From assembly GCF_005870035.1 (NCBI RefSeq), contig NZ_SWJG01000001.1, positions 248,001 through 312,000 on the forward strand: a stretch of 64,000 nt of DNA. The letters are read 5' to 3'. Under the pieces are notes generated by a model. That model had not been told where the DNA came from. It did not search any database and was given only the letters and a program-made list of their open reading frames with translations. Shown here piece after piece: positions 9,078-17,022 of this stretch (within the stretch, counting starts at the first letter, position 1; each line of letters starts with the position of its first letter). A program made the translations under genes and the position numbers. This DNA is from Spirosoma lacussanchae. GTDB lineage: Bacteria > Bacteroidota > Bacteroidia > Cytophagales > Spirosomataceae.

Positions 9078-10058
9078 ATGAAAAAACTGCTCAAACTAAC
9101 CGGTCTGCTGCTAGGCGGGCTGCTGCTGATGGTAGCGGGCTTCTGCGTCTACGTAGCTCTGTCGGGCGTACCAACCTACGATCCGCCAACGATTCCGGAG
9201 CTATCCGTCGAGCGTACGCCGGCGCGCATTGCCCGGGGCGAGGTGATAGCCCAGATTCAGTGCGCGGCCTGCCATGCCGACCGCGACAACCGGCTCACGG
9301 GCAAACACATGGCCGATGTGCCGGCTTTGTTCGGGAAAATCTACACCAAAAATATTACCCAGGACAAACAGAAAGGCATCGGTAGCTGGACCGACGGTGA
9401 GATCCTCTACTTCCTGCGGACGGGCGTTCGGCGCGACGGTTCCTTTGCACCCATCATGCCGCAGTACCCCAACATGGCCGACGAAGACCTGAAGGCGGTG
9501 GTGGCCTGGCTGCGCTCAGACCGGTTCTCGGTGCAACCGTCGAGCCAGGAAGCGCCCCCTTCCGAACTGAGCTTCGTCTCGAAACTGCTGACCCATACGC
9601 TGATGAAACCGCTGCCGTATCCGCAGCAGCTGATCGCTTTCCCCGACAGCACAAACCCCATTGCGCTGGGGCGCTATACGGCCGATGCCATCGGCGACTG
9701 TTACGCCTGCCATTCGGGTGATCTGATCGATCAGGATAAAGTACATCCCGAAAAAACCAAGGGATATTACGGGGGCGGTATCGAGATGACCGGCGACGGG
9801 GGACAACCAATTATAACGGCCAATCTGACAGCCGATCAGAAAACCGGCGCCGTGGCCAAGTATACCAAAGAGCAGTTTATCCGGATGGTAAAAGCCGGGG
9901 TTCGTCCCGACGGAAGCGTAATCAGATACCCGATGGAGCCCAAGCCGATGCTGTCGGACCGGGAAGTTGGGGCTATCTACGAGTACCTGAAAACGGTGCC
10001 TAAAATCCAGAACGATATCGCCCGGAAAAACGCGGAATTGCAGCTGGCGAAGAAGTAA
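9078..10058 (+). CDS. membrane-anchored dihaem cytochrome c
   Basis: A 326-residue electron carrier. An uncleaved N-terminal helix (LLKLTGLLLGGLLLMVAGF) would anchor it in the inner membrane with both haem domains in the periplasm. The two haem c attachment sites are C62-A-A-C65-H66 and C208-Y-A-C211-H212. Met-containing segments (FAPIMPQYPNM near residue 125 and YPMEPKPML near 290) are candidate axial ligands. The layout resembles the cytochrome subunits of periplasmic alcohol/aldehyde or gluconate dehydrogenases, but no flavin or quinoprotein subunit is next to it. A strong terminator follows. Confidence 0.88.
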   Translation: MKKLLKLTGLLLGGLLLMVAGFCVYVALSGVPTYDPPTIPELSVERTPARIARGEVIAQIQCAACHADRDNRLTGKHMADVPALFGKIYTKNITQDKQKGIGSWTDGEILYFLRTGVRRDGSFAPIMPQYPNMADEDLKAVVAWLRSDRFSVQPSSQEAPPSELSFVSKLLTHTLMKPLPYPQQLIAFPDSTNPIALGRYTADAIGDCYACHSGDLIDQDKVHPEKTKGYYGGGIEMTGDGGQPIITANLTADQKTGAVAKYTKEQFIRMVKAGVRPDGSVIRYPMEPKPMLSDREVGAIYEYLKTVPKIQNDIARKNAELQLAKK

Positions 10059-10078
10059 ACGAGTCGCGTCTGTTCAAA

Positions 10079-10110
10079 CCCGCTATGATTCAGTTCATGG
10101 CGGGCTTTTT
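10079..10110 (+). terminator. rho-independent terminator
   Basis: CCCGCTATGA (10079-10088) pairs with TCATGGCGGG (10095-10104), a 10-bp stem with one G-U pair, followed by CTTTTT. Its tail GGCTTTTTCCGTTTC recurs at two other terminators in the window. Confidence 0.85.
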
Positions 10111-10130
10111 CCGTTTCGGCGGGTCGGGTA

Positions 10131-10161
10131 TTGGGCCTGCGCCCGCCACCGCCCACTTTTG
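10131..10161 (+). promoter_or_regulatory. Bacteroidota-type promoter
   Basis: TTG at 10131-10133, a 20-base spacer, then CACTTTTG at 10154-10161. It starts right after the preceding terminator and sits 25 bases before the ATG at 10186. Confidence 0.55.
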
Positions 10162-10185
10162 CAACAACCCAAACAACATCTACCC

Positions 10186-11127
10186 ATGACACCCCGCACT
10201 AAGAACCTGCTGCTGCTGGCTGGCGCTACGCTCTGGCTGGCGACCCGCCCCGCTGACGTACTGACCGAGCTGAAACTGACCACCGAAGCGGTACACGATC
10301 AAACATTTTATCAGCTAACGACCGAAGCCGCTTCTGTCGATCTGCCCTACGAAGCCCGTCAGGCTGGCAAACGGCTGTCGGTCAGTGCCCGAACTTCGGC
10401 GGTTCGGGCCATGGGTGCTGTGGTTCGTACCTACGTTCAGTCGGCGGTGTTCCGGAGCCGCTACGACCGCTGGCTACAGGAGCAGTATCAGGTCAGCGAT
10501 CAGCAGACGGCCGACGCTCGCCAAACGGAACAGACGTCTATGGCCGATGTGCGCGCCCTGGCCGACCAGCAGGTAACACAAACCAACGCGACCTTTGCCC
10601 AGATGCCACCGGCTACGCTGGCCATGATGCTTCAGCAGCAGATGATTCAGCTGCAGCAGCAGGTTGCCGATGCCGATGCACCCGCCAAAGCCGCCCTGAC
10701 CCGCGACCTGATGGTCCTGCGACAATTACAGCCGCTGGCAACTACCAAACCGGCCGAGTTTAAAACGCAGTATATGGCTTTCCTGAACCGATATATGGCC
10801 CGCCAGATGAGACACGGGCTGGACAACGAAGAAACGCGCCTGGCCGACAGCAAAGCCAAAGCCGCCGAATACCGCAGCCGTCTGGCCCAGTACCAGGCCA
10901 ACGCCAATCCCAACCAGCTTCTCAAAAAGCGGCTGGCGGCATTCGTTGCCCTGGCCGAGTCGGTAGATTTTGACGCGAAGGTCAGCCGGCAGGGCGATAA
11001 ACTGGAATTTGTCCGGGCCGACTACCGACAGCAGTCTGACGACTGGAAACTGCTCTACCGGATTGGTCGCGAGCCGGTGATGGCTGCCCGCGATATGGCA
11101 CGAGCCTGGCTGAAGGAGTTGTCGTGA
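10186..11127 (+). CDS. conserved-looking protein of unknown function
   Basis: I do not recognise this 313-residue protein. A short hydrophobic N-terminal segment (NLLLLAGATLWLATR) could be a signal or anchor. The middle is strongly helical and rich in Gln, Ala and Met (residues ~95-260, including MLQQQMIQLQQQ), with heptad-like spacing suggestive of a coiled coil. ATG 10186 is chosen over the TTG at 10159, which lies inside the promoter element. It is an isolated single-gene unit with its own promoter, followed by a 28-bp palindrome. Codon use is like its neighbours, so it is probably a real gene. A structural or envelope-associated role is only a guess. Confidence 0.65.
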   Translation: MTPRTKNLLLLAGATLWLATRPADVLTELKLTTEAVHDQTFYQLTTEAASVDLPYEARQAGKRLSVSARTSAVRAMGAVVRTYVQSAVFRSRYDRWLQEQYQVSDQQTADARQTEQTSMADVRALADQQVTQTNATFAQMPPATLAMMLQQQMIQLQQQVADADAPAKAALTRDLMVLRQLQPLATTKPAEFKTQYMAFLNRYMARQMRHGLDNEETRLADSKAKAAEYRSRLAQYQANANPNQLLKKRLAAFVALAESVDFDAKVSRQGDKLEFVRADYRQQSDDWKLLYRIGREPVMAARDMARAWLKELS

Positions 11128-11152
11128 GGGACCGACTCCGTTTCTATTTGCT

Positions 11153-11180
11153 CTCCTTTCGGTCTGCAGACCGAAAGGAG
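11153..11180. repeat. perfect 28-bp palindrome
   Basis: The arms CTCCTTTCGGTCTG (11153-11166) and CAGACCGAAAGGAG (11167-11180) meet with no spacer. There is no U-run directly after it on the plus strand. It may act as a terminator or attenuator for the unknown gene, or as a symmetric protein site. Confidence 0.7.
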
Positions 11181-11278
11181 GGAAGCTGCCCGGGCGTAGT
11201 GACCGATCATAAAGTATAGTTGATTACGTGACTAAGGGAGTCGTATATTTAACCAGCCTGACTTAAAGCCTCAACCCC

Positions 11279-12376
11279 TTGGATACTGTTAACGACAAAT
11301 GGCTGCGTGTGATCGGTATTACGCTGCTGTTTCTGATGAGTGTACTGGGTAACGGCTTCCACGAGCAACCGCTGACGGGCCTTATTCTGATCCGTATGCT
11401 GATCAGCCTCGTGTCGATTACCGTTACCTGGCATGTGATCCGGGCGCTGATCATCTATTTCCGACGGCGGTTTTTTGCCAGACATGACACTGGCAAGCGA
11501 TTGCTTCTGACGTTTCTGGCCGGTAGTATAGCCAGTACCGTTATTATCTGGTTAACCAGTGCGCTACGGTATCTGGCGCTGCATGGCAACCTGGATAATT
11601 TCCGGGATTCGGGGCAGATGGCCAGCATAACGGTCAACAAAATGACCATTGCGCTGAACCTGTACGGGTTCGATTTTGTGCAGGCTACCACGAATTTTAT
11701 TTTCTTTCAGGTCATTTACGAGACGCTGTTCTTTGCCCGGGATTCGTCGCAGTACCAGAAACGGCTCAAGCAGGCCGAGGTCGAGAAAGAAAAGCTCCGG
11801 ACCGCCAATCTGCAAAGCCAGCTCGACGCGCTCAAGCAGCAGGTCAACCCCCATTTTCTGTTCAACAGCCTGAACGTGCTCGACTCGCTCATTGAAGAAG
11901 ACCCGAAGCAGGCCCGCGTTTTCCTCGACGAGCTGAGTACGGTTTATCGCTACCTGCTGCGCTCGAACGACCAGCACCTGACCGAGCTCGACTCTGAGCT
12001 GGCCTTCATTCAGTCGTACTACCACCTGCTCAAAACCCGCCACGGCTCGGGCCTGACCATGAACGTAAACGTCGATGCACGCTACCAGACCTACCGGCTG
12101 CCTCCCCTGACCCTACAGCTCCTGGTCGAAAATGCGGTTAAGCACAACGTCGTTCTGCCCGACCAGCCGTTGACAATCAGCATACAAACCGATGCACAGG
12201 CACAACTACAGGTGCGGAATAACGTGCAGCGCAAGACCGTACGGGTGGCGTCGACCGGCGTTGGCCTGTCGAACATCTGGTCGAAGTACCAGATGCTGAA
12301 CCTGCCCCAGCCAACCATCCGCGAAGATGAGGGGCAGTTTGTGGTGACGCTGCCGCTGGTTGGCGCTACGCCCTAG
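11279..12376 (+). CDS. LytS-type sensor histidine kinase
   Basis: A 365-residue membrane histidine kinase of the HPK8/LytS (His_kinase) family. It has about four transmembrane helices in residues 1-150, a short coiled coil (QAEVEKEKLRTANLQSQLDA) and the phospho-acceptor box VNPHFLFNSLN with His at residue 192. The N-box VENAVKHN follows near 285, and GVGLSNIWSKY near 330 is the G-box. The only start after the in-frame stop at 11264 is TTG 11279. It gives DKWLRVIGI, which matches the N-terminus of the kinase at 17023-18069 (DKWFRRLGI), so the TTG is credible. The one LytTR regulator of the region (15016-15807) is its most likely partner. Ligand unknown. Confidence 0.9.
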   Translation: MDTVNDKWLRVIGITLLFLMSVLGNGFHEQPLTGLILIRMLISLVSITVTWHVIRALIIYFRRRFFARHDTGKRLLLTFLAGSIASTVIIWLTSALRYLALHGNLDNFRDSGQMASITVNKMTIALNLYGFDFVQATTNFIFFQVIYETLFFARDSSQYQKRLKQAEVEKEKLRTANLQSQLDALKQQVNPHFLFNSLNVLDSLIEEDPKQARVFLDELSTVYRYLLRSNDQHLTELDSELAFIQSYYHLLKTRHGSGLTMNVNVDARYQTYRLPPLTLQLLVENAVKHNVVLPDQPLTISIQTDAQAQLQVRNNVQRKTVRVASTGVGLSNIWSKYQMLNLPQPTIREDEGQFVVTLPLVGATP

Positions 12377-12402
12377 GACCACCTGCCCGCTAACGTTTGT
12401 CG

Positions 12403-12429
12403 AAAAAGCCGCTTCACCAGCGGCTTTTT
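12403..12429 (+). terminator. rho-independent terminator
   Basis: AAAAAGCCGC (12403-12412) pairs perfectly with GCGGCTTTTT (12420-12429) across a 7-base loop. The tail GGCTTTTTCCGTTTC is shared with the terminators at 10.1 and 18.9 kb. Confidence 0.9.
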
Positions 12430-12449
12430 CCGTTTCAGCCGCCTGGTGG

Positions 12450-12480
12450 TTTCGGGGCCAAACGGGGCCGGGTACTTTTG
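12450..12480 (+). promoter_or_regulatory. Bacteroidota-type promoter
   Basis: TTT(C) at 12450-12453 and an exact TAnnTTTG box, TACTTTTG, at 12473-12480, spaced 20 bases. It precedes the lipoprotein ATG at 12512. Confidence 0.7.
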
Positions 12481-12511
12481 GGCAGGTAAACACAAATCAC
12501 CCCTCTTTTTT

Positions 12512-14041
12512 ATGAAACCCAGTCAATACATCACCCTGAACATTCCCGTTCCTGTTGCCGCATTGGCGGCCTCGTACGCATCTAAATTCGTATTTATCAT
12601 CCTGATGGCCAGTCTGTTTATGGTGGCGGGCTGTAAGAAGGAAACTGACGTGACCCCGGTCGGGTCGGTCGTGGCCAACGCCGGGCCCGACCAGTCGGTG
12701 CAGGTTGGGCAGCTCGTCACGCTCGATGGTGCCGGTTCGCTCGATAGCGATGGTAAGCCGCTGACCTACCAATGGAATCTGATTCGTCGACCCGCCAAAA
12801 GCAGCGTAGCCCTGAGCAGCCCTACCACCGCCAAACCGACGTTCAGACCCGACGAGGTAGGGGAGTACGAGCTGGAGCTGACCGTTACGAGCGCCAACGG
12901 CAAAAGTACCGACAAGGTAGTTGTAGTCGCTTCGGTGGCCGAGCCAATCGCCATCAGCGCCAACATCACGGTTAAAACCGTGCTGGTCGACCGGATCGTT
13001 AACCCCGACCTGCCCGACTATATCGTGACCAAATCTGTCGACGTAAACCATGAATTAACCATCAACCCCGGCGTGGTTATCGCCTTCGAACGCGACGTGC
13101 GTCTGAACGTGAACGACAACGGCGGTCTGCTCATCGCCAGGGGCGAACCCGAGCGGAAAATCAGGTTTGTTGGGGTGCAGAAAACCAAAGGTTACTGGCT
13201 GGGTATTGCGCTCTATTCGGGCAGCAACGCCAACCTGATGGAATACGTGGAGGTTATGCATGCGGGCAGCCGCCCCATCTACAGCACCACCAAAGCGGCC
13301 CTGTTCCTGTCGGGCGGTAGCCGGGCCCAGATAGCGCTGAAAAACAGCTTGTTTACCCAGAACGACGGCTACGGGGTCTATGTCTACGACGGTGGTATCC
13401 TGCGCGAGTTCGAGAAGAATACGTTTACCAGCCATACCGAAGCGGGTATTCTGCTGGATGCTGAAAACGTGCGGAAGCTGGATGCGGCATCGACCTTCAC
13501 GGGCAGTAACGGCCGGAACGTAGTTGAAGTCACGCCCTCCTCTGTCAATGGCACCAACGAGGTGACCTGGACGGCCTTCGCCGACAAAACGCCCTACCGC
13601 ATCAATGGAGAGTTCACGATCAATACGGGCTTCCGGCTGAATCCGGGAATTACGATGGAAATGAACCGCGATGCTGTCATTCGGGTCAACACCAGTGGGT
13701 ACCTGAGTGCGAAAGGAACGGCTACCGAGAAAGTCGTGCTGACGGGTGCCGAGCGTACAGCCGGGTACTGGCGGGGCCTCATCTGCTATTCGCAGGATTC
13801 GAAAAACGTACTCGAAAACGCCGAGGTGACCAACGCTGGCAGTGGTATCATCGTATCGGGTAAAAAGGCAAATGTGGCCATCTATGGCACAAAAGCCGCC
13901 ATGACGATCCGCAACACCCGCATTAGCGGCAGCGGTGGCTACGGCGTATTCGTGAGCTACGGTGCATCGGCCAATACCGACCTGATGACGGCCAACACCT
14001 TCGAAACCAATGCTCAGACCAACGTGCTGATCGAGAAATAA
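12512..14041 (+). CDS. PKD-like/beta-helix surface lipoprotein
   Basis: A 509-residue exported lipoprotein with a hydrophobic leader and lipobox LFMVAGC near residue 41. A PKD-like/REJ-type domain follows (NAGPDQSVQVGQLVTLDG, then DSDGKPLTYQWNL) near residues 52-145. The remaining ~350 residues form a right-handed beta-helix in two similar halves, each with an NPGV/NPGI-type strand, a GYW(L/R)G turn and a GYGV(Y/F)V turn. PKD plus beta-helix architecture is usual for Bacteroidota surface proteins that bind or cleave polysaccharide, but no lyase catalytic set is recognisable. ATG 12512 is set by the promoter and signal sequence; ATG 12605 would also keep a short leader. Strong terminators lie on both sides. 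Confidence 0.82.
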   Translation: MKPSQYITLNIPVPVAALAASYASKFVFIILMASLFMVAGCKKETDVTPVGSVVANAGPDQSVQVGQLVTLDGAGSLDSDGKPLTYQWNLIRRPAKSSVALSSPTTAKPTFRPDEVGEYELELTVTSANGKSTDKVVVVASVAEPIAISANITVKTVLVDRIVNPDLPDYIVTKSVDVNHELTINPGVVIAFERDVRLNVNDNGGLLIARGEPERKIRFVGVQKTKGYWLGIALYSGSNANLMEYVEVMHAGSRPIYSTTKAALFLSGGSRAQIALKNSLFTQNDGYGVYVYDGGILREFEKNTFTSHTEAGILLDAENVRKLDAASTFTGSNGRNVVEVTPSSVNGTNEVTWTAFADKTPYRINGEFTINTGFRLNPGITMEMNRDAVIRVNTSGYLSAKGTATEKVVLTGAERTAGYWRGLICYSQDSKNVLENAEVTNAGSGIIVSGKKANVAIYGTKAAMTIRNTRISGSGGYGVFVSYGASANTDLMTANTFETNAQTNVLIEK

Positions 14042-14052
14042 CCGGATCAACG

Positions 14053-14096
14053 AAACAGGCCAGGCGCTATCCTCACGGGTGGCTCCTGGCCTGTTT
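14053..14096 (+). terminator. rho-independent terminator
   Basis: AAACAGGCCAGG (14053-14064) pairs perfectly with CCTGGCCTGTTT (14085-14096); the 20-base loop may fold further. It ends the lipoprotein transcript. Confidence 0.75.
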
Positions 14097-14162
14097 ATTT
14101 CTGCCACCCCTGTCCGACTACGCGTCCCGGTGTCCTCACCGCGACGGGTGGGTGTGATGACT

Positions 14163-14234
14163 GCGCTTCATCCGGGGTTTCCGGCGCTTCATCCGGTAGC
14201 TTGTTGATAGCTGGCGCCTTAAATCGGATCTTTA
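14163..14234 (+). promoter_or_regulatory. direct-repeat activator site with weak promoter
   Basis: GCGCTTCATCCGG occurs exactly twice (14163-14175 and 14184-14196), a period of 21 bp. Eight bases after the second copy comes TTG (14204-14206), then a 20-base spacer and GATCTTTA (14227-14234), a poor version of TAnnTTTG. Two direct repeats two helical turns apart just upstream of a weak promoter is the arrangement bound by LytTR-family activators. The LytTR gene is the convergent neighbour. The link to that protein is inferred. Confidence 0.55.
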
Positions 14235-14288
14235 GTAGAGTAAACAACCCATAAACGAGCTGTCGTGAAAACAGCTGCCTCTTCCCTT

Positions 14289-14987
14289 ATGAAACTCCTT
14301 GATCTTGATCTGTACACAACCGATCTAACCGCCACCCGACACTTTTACGTTCGTCGGCTGGGCCTGCCCGTCCTGTCGCGCTCGTATGACCACCTGACCC
14401 TGATGATCGGCTGGACCCGACTGACCTTTCACCTGACCAGTCGACCCGTAGCGCCGTACCACCTGGCGATCAACGTACCCCGCAGTTCGCTCGATGTGGT
14501 CATGTATTATTTCGATCTGGATTATCTGGACACCGACCGGCCGGACAACATCATCGCCGATTTGCCGGACTGGCGTGCCAAAGCCTGCTACTTCTACGAT
14601 GGTACGGGCAACCTGCTGGAGTTCATTGCCAGTACGGACCTACCGCTCGACGATCCGAACCTGACCATCAATGACCTGTTTCAGGGCGTGAGCGAGATCG
14701 GCATCGGCACCGAAGACGTAGCCAGTACCGCCTGTCAGCTCCAGCGCCGGTTTGGGGTGACGCCCTTCAGCCGGTCAGCACCCACGGCCGATTTTACGGC
14801 GCTGGGCGACGATAACGGCCTGTTTATCCTATCGAAAGTGGGGCGCAACTGGCTGTTTACCAATACGCCAGCGGGACTCAACTACTGCCGGGTTCGGTTC
14901 GTGAACGAGCCGGGCGGGATGGTGCATGAAATGACGTCGTACGAGCTGAACCAGCTGCCGATCGGTAAAGTCGTGTCGGCATTGTAA
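14289..14987 (+). CDS. VOC-superfamily (glyoxalase-like) protein
   Basis: A 232-residue cytoplasmic protein with two beta-alpha-beta3 modules of the vicinal-oxygen-chelate fold. The first begins LLDLDLYTTDLTATRHFYVRR, the usual glyoxalase/dioxygenase opening, and includes the metal-type segment LTFHLTSRP near residue 55. The second module begins EIGIGTEDVASTACQLQRRF near 140. VOC proteins include glyoxalases, ring-cleaving dioxygenases and antibiotic-binding proteins, and the substrate cannot be told. ATG 14289 is preferred to GTG 14265. It stands alone behind the direct-repeat promoter and is convergent with the LytTR regulator, across a 30-bp palindrome, so it is a candidate target of that system. 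Confidence 0.8.
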   Translation: MKLLDLDLYTTDLTATRHFYVRRLGLPVLSRSYDHLTLMIGWTRLTFHLTSRPVAPYHLAINVPRSSLDVVMYYFDLDYLDTDRPDNIIADLPDWRAKACYFYDGTGNLLEFIASTDLPLDDPNLTINDLFQGVSEIGIGTEDVASTACQLQRRFGVTPFSRSAPTADFTALGDDNGLFILSKVGRNWLFTNTPAGLNYCRVRFVNEPGGMVHEMTSYELNQLPIGKVVSAL

Positions 14988-14991
14988 GCGT

Positions 14992-15021
14992 AAGTGAGTG
15001 TACCCCGGGGTACACTCACTT
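14992..15021. terminator. perfect 30-bp palindrome between convergent genes
   Basis: AAGTGAGTGTACCCC (14992-15006) and GGGGTACACTCACTT (15007-15021) are exact inverted copies with no spacer. The palindrome covers the stop codon of the LytTR gene and lies after the VOC gene, so a bidirectional terminator is the simplest reading. Confidence 0.65.
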
Positions 15022-15807
15022 GCCCATCCATTTTTTAAAGTCAGTAGCCCGTTCGCGGCTGACCAGAACTTCGTCGTCGGGGCTGGGTTTCAGGGTCAGT
15101 TTCAGTTTGTTATTGAAGTACGGGTGGATTTGCTGTACCGAATTGATATCGACAATAAACTGACGGTTGGCCCGGAAAAACTGGGCAGGATCGAGCATCG
15201 ACTCCAGCTCGTCGAGGGTATAATCGACGGAGAATTTCTGGTTGCTGCGGGTGCGGAACAGGCTTACCCCTTCTTCAGAATAGAAATAAGCGATGTCGCT
15301 TACTTCGACGGGCACCCACTGCGACAGATGCCGGACCAGAAACCGGCGCCGGTGCTCGGTGGGGGCTACCTGTTTGCGGAGCTGCTGCACCAGGGCGTCG
15401 ATGGATACCTGTGGGGCGGGTTCGGTGGCGGCTCCGCTGCTGAGCCGTCGGTGTTTTTCGAGACTGGCTTCCAGCTCCTGCCGTTTAATGGGTTTCAGCA
15501 GGTAATCGATGCTGTTGACTTTAAAGGCCCGCAACGCGTATTCGTCGTACGAGGTTGTAAAAATGACCGGCGCCGTAACGGTCGTTTGCTCGAAGATTTC
15601 GAAGCTCTGCCCATCGGCCAGTTCAATATCCATCAGAATCAGATCCGGCGCCGAGGGCTGACCGGGTGCGTTGGCCTCGAGCCAGCTGACCGACGCTCGT
15701 ACGCTGGCGGCTGTGCCCACAACATGCAGGGTAGGGTCAACGTCCTGTAGCAGTTTGGTCAGCTTGCGGACGGCTAATTCTTCGTCTTCGATAATAAGTA
15801 CGTTCAT
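15016..15807 (-). CDS. LytTR-family response regulator
   Basis: A 263-residue response regulator. The receiver domain (1-120) has the acidic pair in IIEDEE, the phospho-acceptor Asp60 in LILMDIEL, Thr84/85 and Lys105 in YLLKP, so it is complete. The C-terminal LytTR DNA-binding domain covers about 158-263 (FLVRHLSQWVPVEVSDIAYF, then FFRANRQFIVDINSVQQI). LytTR proteins bind pairs of direct repeats about two helical turns apart. ATG 15807 gives the standard start MNVLIIEDEE. It lies 127 bases downstream of two LytS kinase genes on the same strand and is the only LytTR regulator among four kinases. Confidence 0.95.
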   Translation of the reverse strand: MNVLIIEDEELAVRKLTKLLQDVDPTLHVVGTAASVRASVSWLEANAPGQPSAPDLILMDIELADGQSFEIFEQTTVTAPVIFTTSYDEYALRAFKVNSIDYLLKPIKRQELEASLEKHRRLSSGAATEPAPQVSIDALVQQLRKQVAPTEHRRRFLVRHLSQWVPVEVSDIAYFYSEEGVSLFRTRSNQKFSVDYTLDELESMLDPAQFFRANRQFIVDINSVQQIHPYFNNKLKLTLKPSPDDEVLVSRERATDFKKWMGK

Positions 15808-15934
15808 GGTCAGCGAGGGTTTGCGCAAAAGAGGTAAAGACTAAAAATACGGTACGGGTCAACGCTGGGTCAAATGTACTCGTGATCAACCCGCATAAAC
15901 AGGGGCTGAACCCACCCAAACGCAGCATCAGCCG

Positions 15935-17005
15935 TCAGGCTTCGCTGAGCAGGGTGGTTTGACCGAGCAGGGGCAGCGTTACCGTAAACTGCCCGTTGGT
16001 TTCTTCAATATGTACGGCTGATCGGCTCAGCAATCGGTATTTAGCGGTAATGTTAGCCAGCCCGACCCCATTCGAGAGTACGGTTTGCCGGTCGGTGCGG
16101 GCCGGTTTGCGCTGCAGGTTGTTGCTGACGACCAAGCAACCGGTCGAACTGGTGGCCAGGCGGATGTGCAGCGGCTGATCGGCCGAGACAATATTGTGTT
16201 TGATGGCATTCTCGACCAGCAGTTGCAACGTCAGGGGCGGTAGCCGGGCGTCCAGCCAGCTATCGGCCACGTCGATCTGCATGGTCAGGCCGTTGCCGTA
16301 GCGGGTGCGCTGCAGATGAAAATACGACCGGATAAATCGCAGCTCGGTAGCCAGGGTAGTCAGCTCGTCGGTGTTGTTCTGAAGCAGGTAGCGGTATACG
16401 CTGGCCAGCTCCGCTACAAACTCTTCGGCCCGCCCGGGGTCTTCGTCGATCAATGACGAGAGTGAGTTGAGGCTGTTGAACAGAAAATGCGGGCTGACCT
16501 GCTGTTTAAGTCCGTCGAGCTGGCTTTGCAGGTTAGCTTTTTTCAGCTTCTCGGTCTCGTTCAGCGCCTGCGACCAGCGCTCGAAGGTATAAACGCTTTC
16601 ATGGATGACGTTCACGATCACGTTGCCAACCACACTCAGCAGCAGCGCCCGTTGCAGCCGCCCCGCATCGAACCTGTAACCCGGAAAGTCGATCCAGTCG
16701 TAGCCGTAAAAGAAAAGCAGGACAACGAGCCAACTCATCATCACATGAGCCAGCAGTGACAGCAGCAGCCGTTGCCAGGTTTGGCGGATGGCTGGGAGCC
16801 GCTGGCGGAAATAGATAGCCGGTATCGCATGCAGAAAGTAAAGGGGCGTCAGAACCAGTACGATGCTGAGCGTGGCGTAGACGAACACATCGGGCCGCCG
16901 GACATAGGTCGCGCCGAACAACAGGTAGTTGAACAGCAGGTAGTAGCAGGGCAGCACGCATAGCGCAATCAGGTTGTCCCGTCTGGTATAGGCCGTCGTC
17001 TTCAT
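15935..17005 (-). CDS. LytS-type sensor histidine kinase
   Basis: A 356-residue membrane kinase. Four probable transmembrane helices fill residues 12-140, followed by the coiled segment ETEKLKKANLQSQLDGLKQ and the acceptor box VSPHFLFNSLNSLSSLI; Ser replaces the usual Asn before Pro-His. The N-box VENAIKHN and the G-box NGVGLANITAKY are present. It probably forms an operon with the kinase 17 bases upstream and the LytTR regulator downstream. A 33-base stretch (16157-16189) is identical to part of the kinase at 18978-20324, suggesting recent sequence exchange between these paralogues. The sensed signal is not known. Confidence 0.92.
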   Translation of the reverse strand: MKTTAYTRRDNLIALCVLPCYYLLFNYLLFGATYVRRPDVFVYATLSIVLVLTPLYFLHAIPAIYFRQRLPAIRQTWQRLLLSLLAHVMMSWLVVLLFFYGYDWIDFPGYRFDAGRLQRALLLSVVGNVIVNVIHESVYTFERWSQALNETEKLKKANLQSQLDGLKQQVSPHFLFNSLNSLSSLIDEDPGRAEEFVAELASVYRYLLQNNTDELTTLATELRFIRSYFHLQRTRYGNGLTMQIDVADSWLDARLPPLTLQLLVENAIKHNIVSADQPLHIRLATSSTGCLVVSNNLQRKPARTDRQTVLSNGVGLANITAKYRLLSRSAVHIEETNGQFTVTLPLLGQTTLLSEA

Positions 17006-17022
17006 GGTTGGGGTAGGTTAGG

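Noticed and set aside
13055..14107. 350-codon minus-strand frame opposite the beta-helix lipoprotein
   Set aside because: Shadow of a real gene with promoter, lipobox and domains. The antisense product has no recognisable motif and is His/Val/Gly-rich as expected from antisense codons.
14163..14196. Two 13-base direct repeats as a mini-CRISPR or duplication scar
   Set aside because: Only two copies, 8-base spacer, placed next to a promoter; a regulatory site fits better.
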